Positions 1 to 9,039 of a stretch of 64,000 bases of DNA are shown in pieces; the first letter of the stretch is position 1, and every line of letters begins with the position of its first letter. The stretch comes from DASQBT01 sp963782495 (GTDB lineage: Bacteria; Pseudomonadota; Gammaproteobacteria; Burkholderiales; Thiobacillaceae): positions 62,001 through 126,000 of the forward strand of contig CAWAJU010000010.1 in NCBI GenBank assembly GCA_963782495.1. The letters run 5' to 3'. The notes under the pieces are model-generated. The model was not told the origin of the DNA and did not search any database. It saw only the letters and a program-made list of their open reading frames with translations. A program made the position numbers and the translations under genes.

Positions 1-781
1 CGATATGCCCTGCACGACCATCGACGAAGCCTTCCGCGCGGTCGAAACCGGCAAGGCGGATTACTGCGTGGTGCCGGTGGAGAATTCAAGCGAAGGCGCG
101 GTGTCGCGTACCCTGGATCTGATCGTCGGTTCGCCGCTCAAGGTGTGCGGCGAGGTTTATCTGCCCGTCCACCAGCACCTTCTCCGCAAACTGACCGCAC
201 CCGGTGGGAGCGAGGCGACGGGAGCGGATTCTGAGCCTCATCTGGAGGGCATCGGCCGGGTCTATGGTCACGCCCAGTCCTTGGGCCAGTGCCAGAATTG
301 GCTGAACAAACATCTGCCCAATGCACAGCGCGTGTCGGTCACCAGCAATGCGGAAGGCGCCCGCCTCGCGGCGGAGGATGCGAATGCGGCTGCGCTGGCG
401 GGTGAGGCGGCGGCGGAGATCTATGGTCTGGCGATGATCGCCACGCGCATCGAGGACGAGCCCAACAATACCACCCGGTTTCTGGTGTTGTCGTGTGAGG
501 ATGCCGCTCCCTCAGGCAGGGACAAGACCTCTCTCGTGCTGTCGATTCCCAATCGACCGGGGGCGCTGGTGGAATTGCTCAAGCCTTTCGCGGCGGCAGG
601 CGTTTCGATGACCAAACTTGAATCGCGACCGGCCCGCCAAGGCAACTGGGAATATCTATTCTTTGTCGATTGCGAAGGTCATCGGCAGGATGCCAAGGTC
701 GCGGCCGTGCTTGCCGATGTGAGCGGCAAGGCGGCCATGCTCAAAGTGCTGGGATCATATCCGTCCGCAGTGAATCCCTAG
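1..781 (+). CDS. pheA: Prephenate dehydratase (P-protein), C-terminal part, 5' end outside window
   Basis: Converts prephenate to phenylpyruvate in phenylalanine synthesis; most proteobacterial forms also carry an N-terminal chorismate mutase, which would lie upstream of the window. The visible part holds the prephenate dehydratase domain (VPVENSSEGAV, then the NNTTRFLVL motif) followed by an ACT regulatory domain (SLVLSIPNRPGALVELL) that senses phenylalanine. The reading frame is already open at base 2, so the gene is partial. A stretch of about 15 residues rich in Gly, Ala and Ser (LTAPGGSEATGADSEPH) interrupts the usual HQHLL...GI.RVY.HAQSL segment and looks like a loop insertion. hisC, tyrA and aroA follow in the same direction. 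Confidence 0.95.
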   Translation, partial: DMPCTTIDEAFRAVETGKADYCVVPVENSSEGAVSRTLDLIVGSPLKVCGEVYLPVHQHLLRKLTAPGGSEATGADSEPHLEGIGRVYGHAQSLGQCQNWLNKHLPNAQRVSVTSNAEGARLAAEDANAAALAGEAAAEIYGLAMIATRIEDEPNNTTRFLVLSCEDAAPSGRDKTSLVLSIPNRPGALVELLKPFAAAGVSMTKLESRPARQGNWEYLFFVDCEGHRQDAKVAAVLADVSGKAAMLKVLGSYPSAVNP

Positions 782-790
782 CATAGCGCG

Positions 791-1906
791 ATGATGATCT
801 GCGATCCCTGCGAGCAGGCCCCGGCCAATATCCGCGCCATCGCAGCCTATTTGCCGGGCAAACCCATTTCCGAACTGGCACGCGAACTGGGCCTCGCGGA
901 ACAGATCATCGTCAAGCTCGCGTCCAACGAGAACCCGCTGGGTGCGAGTCCAAGAGGACTGGCCGCGGCTGAAGCATCGCTCGCCGACATCGCCCGTTAT
1001 CCGGATGGCAGCGGCTTCGAGCTGAAGGCCGCGTTGAGCCGCAAGTTCGGCATCGAAACGGACCGTATCGTGTTGGGGAACGGGTCCAACGACGTACTCG
1101 AACTGGCGGCCCGCGCTTTTCTTGCGCCCGGAGCCTCGGCGGTCTATTCGCAGCATGCCTTTGCTGTCTATCCGCTGGCAGTACAGGCGGCCGGCGCGAC
1201 CGGGATTGCGACACGTGCAAGGGATTACGGCCATGACATCGTCGCGATGGCCACCGCGCTGCGCAATGACAGCAGGATGGTGTTCATCGCAAACCCCAAC
1301 AATCCCACAGGCACCTTGTTGTCGAATGCAGACCTCGAGGGGTTCCTGAATGAAGTACCGCGCCACGTGGTGGTCGTGTTGGATGAGGCTTACGGCGAAT
1401 ACCTGCCGCCCGAGGAGCAGTCACGGGCGCTGCAATGGCTGGAGCAGTTTCCCAATCTGGTTGTGACCCGGACCTTTTCCAAGGCCTATGGACTGGCCGG
1501 TTTGCGCGTGGGCTATGCACTGGCCAGCTCAGGCATTGCCGATCTGATGAACCGGGTGCGCCAGCCGTTCAATGTCAGCACTCCGGCGCTGGCTGCAGCC
1601 ACGGCGGCCCTGGATGACCGCGAGTTCCTCGAACGCAGCTATGCGTTGAACCGGCTGGGCATGAAACAGTTCGTACAGGGTTTGGAAGAACTGGGGTTGG
1701 TCATCATTCCGTCCGCAGGCAACTTTATCAGCGTAAGAGTTGGGCCGGCGCTGACCGTGTTTCGGGCCTTATTGAGGCGAGGCGTGATCGTGCGGCCGAT
1801 CGTGAACTATGGCATGCCGGAACATCTGCGTATCAGCATTGGCCTGGCACAGGAAAACGCCAAATGCCTGCTTGCGTTGGAGGAGGCGTTAAGAGAATGC
1901 CGTTGA
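791..1906 (+). CDS. hisC: Histidinol-phosphate/aromatic aminotransferase (HisC family)
   Basis: PLP-dependent class I/II aminotransferase, 371 aa, the usual HisC length. The SNENPLG start region, the NPNNPTGT motif and the PLP lysine Lys231 in TRTFSKAYGLAG are all present. Family members act on histidinol phosphate, but copies sitting between pheA and tyrA are commonly used for phenylpyruvate or hydroxyphenylpyruvate amination; the neighbours here favour that aromatic role (inference). Two adjacent ATG codons (791 and 794) could both start it. The 3' end overlaps the tyrA start, so the two are translationally coupled. Confidence 0.93.
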   Translation: MMICDPCEQAPANIRAIAAYLPGKPISELARELGLAEQIIVKLASNENPLGASPRGLAAAEASLADIARYPDGSGFELKAALSRKFGIETDRIVLGNGSNDVLELAARAFLAPGASAVYSQHAFAVYPLAVQAAGATGIATRARDYGHDIVAMATALRNDSRMVFIANPNNPTGTLLSNADLEGFLNEVPRHVVVVLDEAYGEYLPPEEQSRALQWLEQFPNLVVTRTFSKAYGLAGLRVGYALASSGIADLMNRVRQPFNVSTPALAAATAALDDREFLERSYALNRLGMKQFVQGLEELGLVIIPSAGNFISVRVGPALTVFRALLRRGVIVRPIVNYGMPEHLRISIGLAQENAKCLLALEEALRECR

Positions 1907-2766
1907 TCGAACGTCTGGCCGTCATCGGCACCGGTCTCATCGGTGGATCGTTTGCCTTGGCCTTGAAGCAGGCCGGGCAGGTTGGGACTGTGGTGGGCGC
2001 AGGCCGCAGCCAGGAAAATCTGCAAATCGCCCAGTTGCGCGGCATTCTGGACGAGATTGCCGCAGACTCAGTGCATGCAGTTCAAGGTGCGGATTTTGTG
2101 TTGCTTGCTGTTCCGGTCGGACAGATGAAGGGTGTGATGCAAGCCGTCGCGCCGCAGCTTGGGCCGGATGCGGTCGTCTCCGACGTGGGTAGTATCAAGC
2201 AGGATGTAGTGGATCTGGCGCAGCAACATCTGGGCGCCAGCCTCAGCCGTTTTGTCCCTGGCCATCCGATTGCAGGGGCGGAAACCTCCGGTGCCGAGGC
2301 GGCCCGTGGCGACCTTTTCAGTGCCAGGAACGTCGTGCTGACGCCGCTGCCGGAGACCAATTTCAAGGCGTTGGTGAAAGTCCAGTCAGCCTGGCAGGCT
2401 TGCGGTGCCAAAGTGAGCATCATGCAAGCGGGTCAGCACGACCGCATCTTTGCCGCCGTGAGTCATCTGCCCCACCTGCTGGCGTATGCGCTGGTGGACA
2501 TGCTGGCCAACCGGCCGGATGCCGACCTATTCTTCAACTATGCCGCGAGCGGCTTTCGCGACTTCACGCGCATCGCTGCCAGCAGCCCGGAAATGTGGCG
2601 CGATATTGCCCTGGCCAACAAGGATGCCTTGCTGATCGAACTTGGCGCCTACGAGGCTAAACTGGGGGAATTGAAGGTGGCGTTGACGGCTATGGACGGG
2701 GATGTCCTGATGAATATTATTTCGCGCGCGCATGATGCGCGCGCCGCGTGGGGCAAGAAACCGTGA
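1897..2766 (+). CDS. tyrA: Prephenate/arogenate dehydrogenase
   Basis: NAD(P)-dependent oxidative decarboxylation of prephenate towards tyrosine. The protein opens with a Rossmann dinucleotide-binding motif (VIGTGLIGGS), followed by SDVGSIK and GHPIAGAETSG, which are typical of TyrA. I start it at ATG 1897 rather than the in-frame ATG at 1864, because GGAGGAGG at 1879-1886 is a strong ribosome site ten bases before 1897 and the extra 11 residues precede the Rossmann fold with no homology. That gives 289 aa and a short overlap with hisC. Confidence 0.93.
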   Translation: MPLIERLAVIGTGLIGGSFALALKQAGQVGTVVGAGRSQENLQIAQLRGILDEIAADSVHAVQGADFVLLAVPVGQMKGVMQAVAPQLGPDAVVSDVGSIKQDVVDLAQQHLGASLSRFVPGHPIAGAETSGAEAARGDLFSARNVVLTPLPETNFKALVKVQSAWQACGAKVSIMQAGQHDRIFAAVSHLPHLLAYALVDMLANRPDADLFFNYAASGFRDFTRIAASSPEMWRDIALANKDALLIELGAYEAKLGELKVALTAMDGDVLMNIISRAHDARAAWGKKP

Positions 2767-4064
2767 CGCAAGCATTTCTGGACTTGCAGCCTGCGAAGGG
2801 GGCGCGCGGCACGGTAAGGCTGCCGGGTTCCAAGAGCATTTCAAATCGCGTGCTGCTTCTTTCTGCCTTGGCGGCCGGCACGACCGAAGTCAAGGACCTG
2901 CTCGATTCGGATGACACGCGAGTGATGCTGGATGCCTTGTCCAAGCTGGGCGTGGGGGTCGAGCGCCGCGGTGAATCACACGATTACGCTGTCAGTGGTG
3001 TGGGTGGGGCCTTCCCGGTCAAGCATGCCGAATTATTGCTCGGCAACGCGGGCACGGCCTTCCGCTCGCTGACCGCAGCCTGCGCCCTTTCTGGCGGGGA
3101 TTACCAATTATCCGGCGTGCCACGCATGCACGAACGCCCGATCGGCGACCTGGTGGATGCGCTCAGGCAACTCGGCGCGCAAATCGACTACCTTGACGTT
3201 GACGGGTTTCCGCCCTTGGCCATCAAGGCGGGCGAGATTGTCAATGCACCTGAAGTGTCGGTGAAAGGCAATGTCTCCAGCCAGTACCTCACCGGGTTGT
3301 TGCTCTCGGCGCCCTTGCTGGGCCGAGAAGTGAGCATACGAGTGGAAGGCGAGCTCATATCGAAGCCCTATATCGGCATCACGCTTGGTCTGATGGAGCG
3401 CTATGGAGTCAAGGTGCAGCGCGAAGGCTGGCAGCGGTTCCTGGTTCCCGCGGCGACCTATAAGAGTCCCGGTGCCATCCACGTTGAGGGTGACGCGTCG
3501 TCAGCCTCGTATTTTCTTGCCGCGGGCGCCATTGGCCATGGGCCGGTGCGGGTGGAGGGTGTCGGTCGCAGCAGCTTGCAGGGCGACGTACAGTTCGCCG
3601 CCGCGCTGGCCCGCATGGGCGCGGAAGTCAGCTTTGGCCCCAATTGGATTGAATCCCGCCTGGGTTGCGCCGATCGGCTGCATGCCCTGGAGCTGGACTG
3701 CAACCACATTCCGGACGCGGCCATGACCCTGGCCGTGCTGGCCCTGTTCGCCGACGGCACAACCACGCTTACCAACATCGGCTCCTGGCGCGTAAAGGAA
3801 ACCGATCGCATTTCGGCCATGGCCACAGAATTGCGCAAACTTGGCGCGACCGTGGAGGAGGGCGCTGACTTCATCCGTATTTCCCCGCCTCAATCCACAC
3901 TCCTCACTCCCCACGTTGCAGTAGGCACCTATGATGATCACCGCATGGCCATGTGTTTTTCCCTGGTGGCCCTGGGCGGCGTGCCGGTGCGCATCAATGA
4001 TCCGGCCTGCGTGAACAAGACCTTCCCGGATTATTTTCAGGCCTTTTCTTCCATTCTCAACTAG
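2748..4064 (+). CDS. aroA: 3-phosphoshikimate 1-carboxyvinyltransferase (EPSP synthase)
   Basis: Transfers enolpyruvate from PEP to shikimate-3-phosphate, the sixth step of the shikimate pathway. The diagnostic motifs LPGSKSISNR, LLGNAGTAFRSLTAA and YDDHRMAMCF are intact and the length (438 aa) is normal. The ATG at 2748 overlaps tyrA by 19 bases; an equally credible start is GTG 2763, which forms a GTGA overlap with the tyrA stop and removes five residues. The stop is followed directly by the cmk start, as in many proteobacteria where aroA, cmk and rpsA are cotranscribed. Confidence 0.95.
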   Translation: MGQETVTQAFLDLQPAKGARGTVRLPGSKSISNRVLLLSALAAGTTEVKDLLDSDDTRVMLDALSKLGVGVERRGESHDYAVSGVGGAFPVKHAELLLGNAGTAFRSLTAACALSGGDYQLSGVPRMHERPIGDLVDALRQLGAQIDYLDVDGFPPLAIKAGEIVNAPEVSVKGNVSSQYLTGLLLSAPLLGREVSIRVEGELISKPYIGITLGLMERYGVKVQREGWQRFLVPAATYKSPGAIHVEGDASSASYFLAAGAIGHGPVRVEGVGRSSLQGDVQFAAALARMGAEVSFGPNWIESRLGCADRLHALELDCNHIPDAAMTLAVLALFADGTTTLTNIGSWRVKETDRISAMATELRKLGATVEEGADFIRISPPQSTLLTPHVAVGTYDDHRMAMCFSLVALGGVPVRINDPACVNKTFPDYFQAFSSILN

Positions 4065-4724
4065 ATGCCCGCACCGGTTATTACTCTGGATGGACCCTCG
4101 GCCTCCGGCAAAGGCACGGTGGCCGAACGTGTCGCCGCTCGCTTGAGTTTTCATTATCTGGATAGCGGAGCGCTTTACCGACTGACAGCCCTGGCAGCGA
4201 TGAAGGCAGGCATGGAACTGGACGCCGAATCCGAACTGACGAGCCTTGCGGGCAGGCTGCCAGCTCGCTTCGAAAGCGGTCGCATCTGGCTCAACGGCGA
4301 GGACGTGACGGAAGCGATCCGCAGCGAATCGGTCGGCGAAGGGGCGTCACGTGTGGCAGTGTTGGCACAGGTGCGCGAGGCATTGCTGGGGCGTCAGCGG
4401 GCTTATCGCAGGAGCCCCGGACTGGTCGCCGACGGGCGGGATATGGGGTCCGTGGTCTTCCCGGATGCGCAGACCAAGGTGTTCCTCACTGCAGGCGCCG
4501 AGGCGCGCGCGGAAAGACGATATAAGCAGTTGATCGAAAAAGGATTCTCTGCTAACCTTCCCGCCCTTGTCCAAGAAATGCGGGCAAGGGACGAGCGGGA
4601 TACGGCTCGTCCGGTGGCGCCCTTGAGGCCTGCACCGGGCGCCTTGTTGCTGGATACGACGGGGATGTCGATTGACGACGCCGTCTCGGCAGTTTTGGAG
4701 CATTACCGCAATACGTCGAAATGA
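4065..4724 (+). CDS. cmk: Cytidylate kinase
   Basis: Phosphorylates CMP and dCMP with ATP. The P-loop DGPSASGKGT lies at residues 9-18, the substrate region contains LDSGALYR, and the nucleotide-binding segment VADGRDMGSVVFPDA is intact. The length of 219 aa is typical. The ATG directly follows the aroA stop with no spacer, so it is probably translated by coupling. A 73-base leader separates it from rpsA. Confidence 0.95.
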   Translation: MPAPVITLDGPSASGKGTVAERVAARLSFHYLDSGALYRLTALAAMKAGMELDAESELTSLAGRLPARFESGRIWLNGEDVTEAIRSESVGEGASRVAVLAQVREALLGRQRAYRRSPGLVADGRDMGSVVFPDAQTKVFLTAGAEARAERRYKQLIEKGFSANLPALVQEMRARDERDTARPVAPLRPAPGALLLDTTGMSIDDAVSAVLEHYRNTSK

Positions 4725-4797
4725 TTTTTTCGCGCCGGCCCGGAAGGCTGGCAATGTACAACCAACCCCGTCCTCCCGGACGGACTGAAGGCCCCTA

Positions 4798-6528
4798 ATG
4801 TCCGCTGCAACTCAAACCTCCCACACTTCCACTTCCATGGAAAGCTTTGCCGCCCTGTTCGAAGAGTCCCTCGCTCGCCAGGAAATGCGCCAAGGCGAAG
4901 TCATTACCGCAGAAGTCATCTCCATCGACGACAATTTCGTCGTGGTGAACGCTGGTCTCAAGTCCGAGAGCCTGATTGCGCGGGAAGAATTTCTCAATGA
5001 CCGGGGCGAGCTTGAAGTCACACCCGGCGACTTCGTGCAAGTCGCCATCGAATCCCTGGAAGACGGCTTCGGCTCCACCAAGCTGTCGCGCGACCGCGCC
5101 AAGCGCCTATCCGCGTGGCTTGACCTGGAAGCGGCGATGAACGAAGGCCGCATCGTGAGCGGTCTGGTGCAAGGCCGGGTCAAGGGCGGGCTGACCGTAC
5201 TGATGAATGGCCTGCGCGCATTTCTGCCCGGCTCGCTGGTGGACATGCGCCCGATCAAGGACACCACGCCCTTCGAAGGCAAAGAGATGGAGTTCAAGGT
5301 GATCAAGCTGGACCGCAAGCGTAACAACGTGGTGGTTTCGCGCCGCGCCGTGCTGGAAGCGTCCATGGGTGCCGATCGCCAGGCCCTGCTGGACAATCTA
5401 AGAGAGGGCCAGGTCATTAAAGGCGTGGTCAAGAACATCACCGACTACGGCGCGTTTGTGGACTTGGGCGGGATCGATGGCCTGCTGCACATCACCGACA
5501 TGGCCTGGCGGCGCGTCAAGCATCCTTCCGAAGTGGTGCAGGTAGGCCAGGAAGTCGAAGCCAAGATCCTCAAGTTCGACCAGGAAAAGAACCGCGTGTC
5601 GCTGGGCCTGAAACAGTTGGGCGACGATCCCTGGGTGGGCATCGGAAGGCGTTATCCGCAAGGCACGCGCATGTTCGGCAAGGTCGCCAACCTGACCGAC
5701 TACGGCTGCTTCGTCGAGATCGAACCGGGCATCGAAGGCCTGGTGCACGTGTCCGAGATGGATTGGACCAACAAGAACGTCAATCCTTCCAAAGTGGTCG
5801 CGCTCGGCGACGAAGTGGAAGTGATGGTGCTGGATATCGACGAGGACAAGCGCCGCATCTCCTTAGGGATGAAGCAGTGCAAACCCAATCCCTGGGAAGA
5901 GTTCTCGATGAATTACAAGAAGGGCGACAAGGTCAAGGGGGCAATCAAGTCAATCACCGATTTCGGCGTATTCATCGGCTTGAACGGCGGCATCGACGGC
6001 CTGGTGCACCTGTCCGACCTGTCCTGGAATGTGCCCGGCGAAGAAGCGGTGCGCAATTTCCGCAAGGGACAGGATCTGGAAGCCGTGGTTCTCGGCATAG
6101 ACATGGAGCGCGAGCGGATTTCGCTCGGCATCAAGCAGCTTGAAGGCGATCCCTTCAACTCCTTCGTCGGCACCCACGAAAAGGGCAGCATCGTGAAGGG
6201 CACGGTCAAGTCGCTGGATGCCAAGGGCGCGGTGATCGATCTGGGCGCCGACATGGAAGGCTATCTGCGGGCTTCCGAAGTGGCGCGTGACCGGGTTGAA
6301 GACATGCGCACCCATCTGAAGGAAGGTGACACGGTTGAGGCCATGGTGATCAATGTGGACCGCAAGAACCGGCAGATCAACCTATCCATAAAGGCCAAGG
6401 ACAGTGCCGAGCAGGATGTGGCGATGAAGCGGTATTCCGCCGAATCCGCTGCTGCGGCGAGCGGCGCGACCAACCTGGGAGCGCTGCTCAAAGCCAAACT
6501 GGATAACAAAGGCGGCGACCAGGATTAA
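4798..6528 (+). CDS. rpsA: 30S ribosomal protein S1
   Basis: Large RNA-binding ribosomal protein that helps unwind and load mRNA on the 30S subunit. At 576 aa it contains the usual six S1 repeats; the later ones show the GVV.NITDYGAFVDLGG.DGLLHITDM pattern again and again, while the first two are the divergent ribosome-binding domains. The start MSAATQTSHTSTSMESFAALFEES fits the family apart from a few extra Thr/Ser residues. The upstream leader has no strong Shine-Dalgarno sequence, as is common for rpsA. ihfB follows six bases after the stop, the standard rpsA-ihfB pairing. Confidence 0.97.
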   Translation: MSAATQTSHTSTSMESFAALFEESLARQEMRQGEVITAEVISIDDNFVVVNAGLKSESLIAREEFLNDRGELEVTPGDFVQVAIESLEDGFGSTKLSRDRAKRLSAWLDLEAAMNEGRIVSGLVQGRVKGGLTVLMNGLRAFLPGSLVDMRPIKDTTPFEGKEMEFKVIKLDRKRNNVVVSRRAVLEASMGADRQALLDNLREGQVIKGVVKNITDYGAFVDLGGIDGLLHITDMAWRRVKHPSEVVQVGQEVEAKILKFDQEKNRVSLGLKQLGDDPWVGIGRRYPQGTRMFGKVANLTDYGCFVEIEPGIEGLVHVSEMDWTNKNVNPSKVVALGDEVEVMVLDIDEDKRRISLGMKQCKPNPWEEFSMNYKKGDKVKGAIKSITDFGVFIGLNGGIDGLVHLSDLSWNVPGEEAVRNFRKGQDLEAVVLGIDMERERISLGIKQLEGDPFNSFVGTHEKGSIVKGTVKSLDAKGAVIDLGADMEGYLRASEVARDRVEDMRTHLKEGDTVEAMVINVDRKNRQINLSIKAKDSAEQDVAMKRYSAESAAAASGATNLGALLKAKLDNKGGDQD

Positions 6529-6534
6529 TCGTCC

Positions 6535-6819
6535 ATGACCAAGTCCGAACTGATTGCCCGGCTTTCTGTCCGCTACCCGCAGTTTGCGGGTGCGGATGCC
6601 GAACTGGCGGTCAAGACCATCCTGGACGCGATGACCAAGTCTTTGGGAACCGGGGCCAGGATTGAGATCCGCGGGTTTGGCAGTTTCAGTCTGAACTATC
6701 GCCCGGCCCGCCAGGGCCGCAATCCCAAGTCAGGCGAAAAAGTATTCGTGGCGGCGAAATATGTGCCGCACTTCAAGGCAGGCAAGGAGTTGCGCGAGCG
6801 GGTGGATTACCACCCGTAA
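6535..6819 (+). CDS. ihfB: Integration host factor subunit beta
   Basis: DNA-bending nucleoid protein that pairs with IhfA. Length is 94 aa, and the HU/IHF signature IEIRGFGSFSLNYRPARQGRNP with the flanking arm is intact. It directly follows rpsA. The lapA/lapB genes that often come next are not here; the next gene, hemH, converges from the other strand. Confidence 0.96.
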   Translation: MTKSELIARLSVRYPQFAGADAELAVKTILDAMTKSLGTGARIEIRGFGSFSLNYRPARQGRNPKSGEKVFVAAKYVPHFKAGKELRERVDYHP

Positions 6820-6886
6820 CGATGTTCTGGTTTGTTTCCCCTGCGAGCCCGCTCAGGTCACGCCAAGCGAGCTTTTTGTTTGTCTT

Positions 6887-7984
6887 TCACGCGCCCGCTG
6901 CCTTTGCCAGCCCGGCGGATTCCGCCAGTCGGCGTTCCGTCGCATCCTGATCCCAGGTCTCGCTCATCCAGCCGCCCAGATTTTCCAGCACAATCTTCCC
7001 AAGCGCGTCAATCCAGGCGGCAGATTCGTTGAGCGCGGGAATGTAGTTGAAGGACTTTCCTCCTGCGCTGAGAAAGCTGTCGCGACCCTCCTGAGCGATT
7101 TCCTCCAGAGTTTCCAGGCAGTCGGCAACAAAGCCCGGACAGACGACGTCGACCCGCGCGACGCCGGCTTTGCCAAGTTCTGCCAGCGTCTTGTCCGTGT
7201 AGGGCTTGAGCCACTCGGTCTTGCCGAAGCGGGACTGGAAGGTGAGGCGGCATTGATCCTTGTCCAGGCCCAGTCGTTCCACCAGCAGGCGTCCGGTTTT
7301 CTGACATTCGCAGTGATAGGGATCGCCCTTGTCCAGGGTATAGCGGGGCAGGCCGTGGAAGCTCATGACCAACAGATCCGGTCGACCCTCGCGTTGCCAG
7401 TAGTCGCGAATGTTGCCAGCCAGCGCGTTGATGTAGGCCGGGTGATCGTGAAAATGCTTGACCGTGCGCAGCGCGGGTTGGTTGCGGACCCGCGCAAGAT
7501 AGTGCGCAATGACATCGATGGCGGTCCCGGTGGACGAAGCAGCATACTGGGGATACAGGGGCAGGATCAGGACACGGTCGCAACCGGATGCTTTCAGCTT
7601 GTTCAGCCCGTCGGCTATGGAAGGCTGGCCATAACGCATGCCATATTCAATTCGGAACGGCGCCTTGATTCGATCGCCGAGCCAGCCCTTTAGCAGCTTG
7701 ACCTGCTTCTCGGTGTGAAACTTCAGGGGTGAGCCTTCTGATGTCCAGATGGAGGCATACTTCTTGGCCGACCTCTTGGGCCGGACATTGAGCACAATCC
7801 CGTTCAGAATCAACCACCAGAGCGGTTTGGGAATCTCCACTACACGCGGATCGGACAGGAACTCCTTTAGATAGGCGCGCAGGGCCGCGGGCGTGGGCGC
7901 TTCAGGTGTGCCAAGGTTGACCAGCAGGATGCCAGTGCGGGCCAGGCTGCCGTGCTCGAATTCGGGTTCCTGCAAGTATCTCAT
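6887..7984 (-). CDS. hemH: Ferrochelatase
   Basis: Inserts ferrous iron into protoporphyrin IX, the last step of protoheme synthesis. The protein (365 aa) shows ILLVNLGTPEAP near the N-terminus, RYGQPSI, the catalytic histidine region MSFHGLPRYTLDKGDPYHCEC, and VCPGFVADCLETLEEI near the C-terminus. It lies downstream of hrcA on the same strand with an 18-base gap, so cotranscription is likely. It converges with ihfB across a 67-base gap in which I see no strong terminator. Confidence 0.95.
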   Translation of the reverse strand: MRYLQEPEFEHGSLARTGILLVNLGTPEAPTPAALRAYLKEFLSDPRVVEIPKPLWWLILNGIVLNVRPKRSAKKYASIWTSEGSPLKFHTEKQVKLLKGWLGDRIKAPFRIEYGMRYGQPSIADGLNKLKASGCDRVLILPLYPQYAASSTGTAIDVIAHYLARVRNQPALRTVKHFHDHPAYINALAGNIRDYWQREGRPDLLVMSFHGLPRYTLDKGDPYHCECQKTGRLLVERLGLDKDQCRLTFQSRFGKTEWLKPYTDKTLAELGKAGVARVDVVCPGFVADCLETLEEIAQEGRDSFLSAGGKSFNYIPALNESAAWIDALGKIVLENLGGWMSETWDQDATERRLAESAGLAKAAGA

Positions 7985-8002
7985 CGATGATCGAATGGGG
8001 AT

Positions 8003-9019
8003 TCAGTGTTGGGAGAGGGCATTGGAGAGTAGTCGCGCGGTAATGTCAACGATAGGGATGACGCGTTCGTAAGCCATGCGAGTGGGGCCCACCACGCCCA
8101 GCGTTCCGACCACGTGGCCATCGACTTCATAAGGCGCAGTTACCATGCTGCACTCGTCCAGAGGCAGGAGTTCGGAGTCGCCGCCGATGAAGATTTGCAC
8201 GCCTTGAGCCGAGCGGGAATGTTCCAGCAATTGCAGCAAGGCAGTCTTCTGTTCAAACACATCAAACAGTTTGCGCAGATTGCGTACATTGGCCGAAAGG
8301 TCGTCCACATCGAGCAGCCTGCGGCTGCCCGAGACGACCACCGGCTCCCTGCCTGATTCCATTGCTTCGCTGCCAGCATCCACGGCAGCCGAGAGCAGCA
8401 GGGTCATGTCGTCGCGCAGTTTGCCCAATTCTTCCTTGAGCTTGAGTTTAACCTGGTCAAAAGTCAGGCCGGCGAAATGATGGTTGAAGTAGTTGGCGGA
8501 TTCGACCAGTTGGCTTTGGCTATAGGATCGGTCGGTCACCAGCACGCGGTTCTCCACCTCGCCTTCCTGAGTGACGATGATAAGCAGCACGCGTTTGTCC
8601 GACAGGCTCAGGAATTCAATCTGGCGGAAGGCAGGATTGCGCCTTGGCGACAGCACAAGGCCAGCAAACTGTGTCAACTCGGACAAGAGGTTGGACGCCG
8701 AGGCAATGAGCTTTTGCGGATCGTTGGGCGCCAGCTGATACTCCATCTGGTTGCGTGCGAGACTCTCCAGCGGTTGGACAGTCATCAGGCAGTCGACAAA
8801 CAGGCGGTAGCCCTTGGGTGTGGGTATACGGCCGGCCGAGGTATGGGGGCTGATAACGAAGCCGAGATCTTCCAGATCGGCCATGATGTTGCGGATGCTG
8901 GCCGGCGACAGGTCGAGCCCGGAATGTTTCGACAGGGTGCGCGAGCCTACCGGTTCACCCTCGGTAATGTAGCGTTCAACCAGGGTTTTCAGCAGGATGC
9001 GTGCGCGTTCGGTAAGCAT
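8003..9019 (-). CDS. hrcA: Heat-inducible transcription repressor HrcA
   Basis: Repressor that binds CIRCE operators before groE and dnaK-type operons. The 338-aa protein has the N-terminal winged helix (SRTLSKHSGLDLSPASIRNIMADLEDLGF) and the GAF-like C-terminal domain (VGTLGVVGPTRMAYERVIPIVD). Its start lies only 20 bases from a folded repeat element, so any promoter of its own must sit at or inside that element. I saw no CIRCE inverted repeat beside it; groE is not in the window. Confidence 0.95.
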   Translation of the reverse strand: MLTERARILLKTLVERYITEGEPVGSRTLSKHSGLDLSPASIRNIMADLEDLGFVISPHTSAGRIPTPKGYRLFVDCLMTVQPLESLARNQMEYQLAPNDPQKLIASASNLLSELTQFAGLVLSPRRNPAFRQIEFLSLSDKRVLLIIVTQEGEVENRVLVTDRSYSQSQLVESANYFNHHFAGLTFDQVKLKLKEELGKLRDDMTLLLSAAVDAGSEAMESGREPVVVSGSRRLLDVDDLSANVRNLRKLFDVFEQKTALLQLLEHSRSAQGVQIFIGGDSELLPLDECSMVTAPYEVDGHVVGTLGVVGPTRMAYERVIPIVDITARLLSNALSQH

Positions 9020-9039
9020 GGTTTCATTCTAATACGTGA

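Noticed and set aside
6761..7693. 310-aa plus-strand open frame over hemH
   Set aside because: hemH on the opposite strand has all ferrochelatase motifs; this frame has none.
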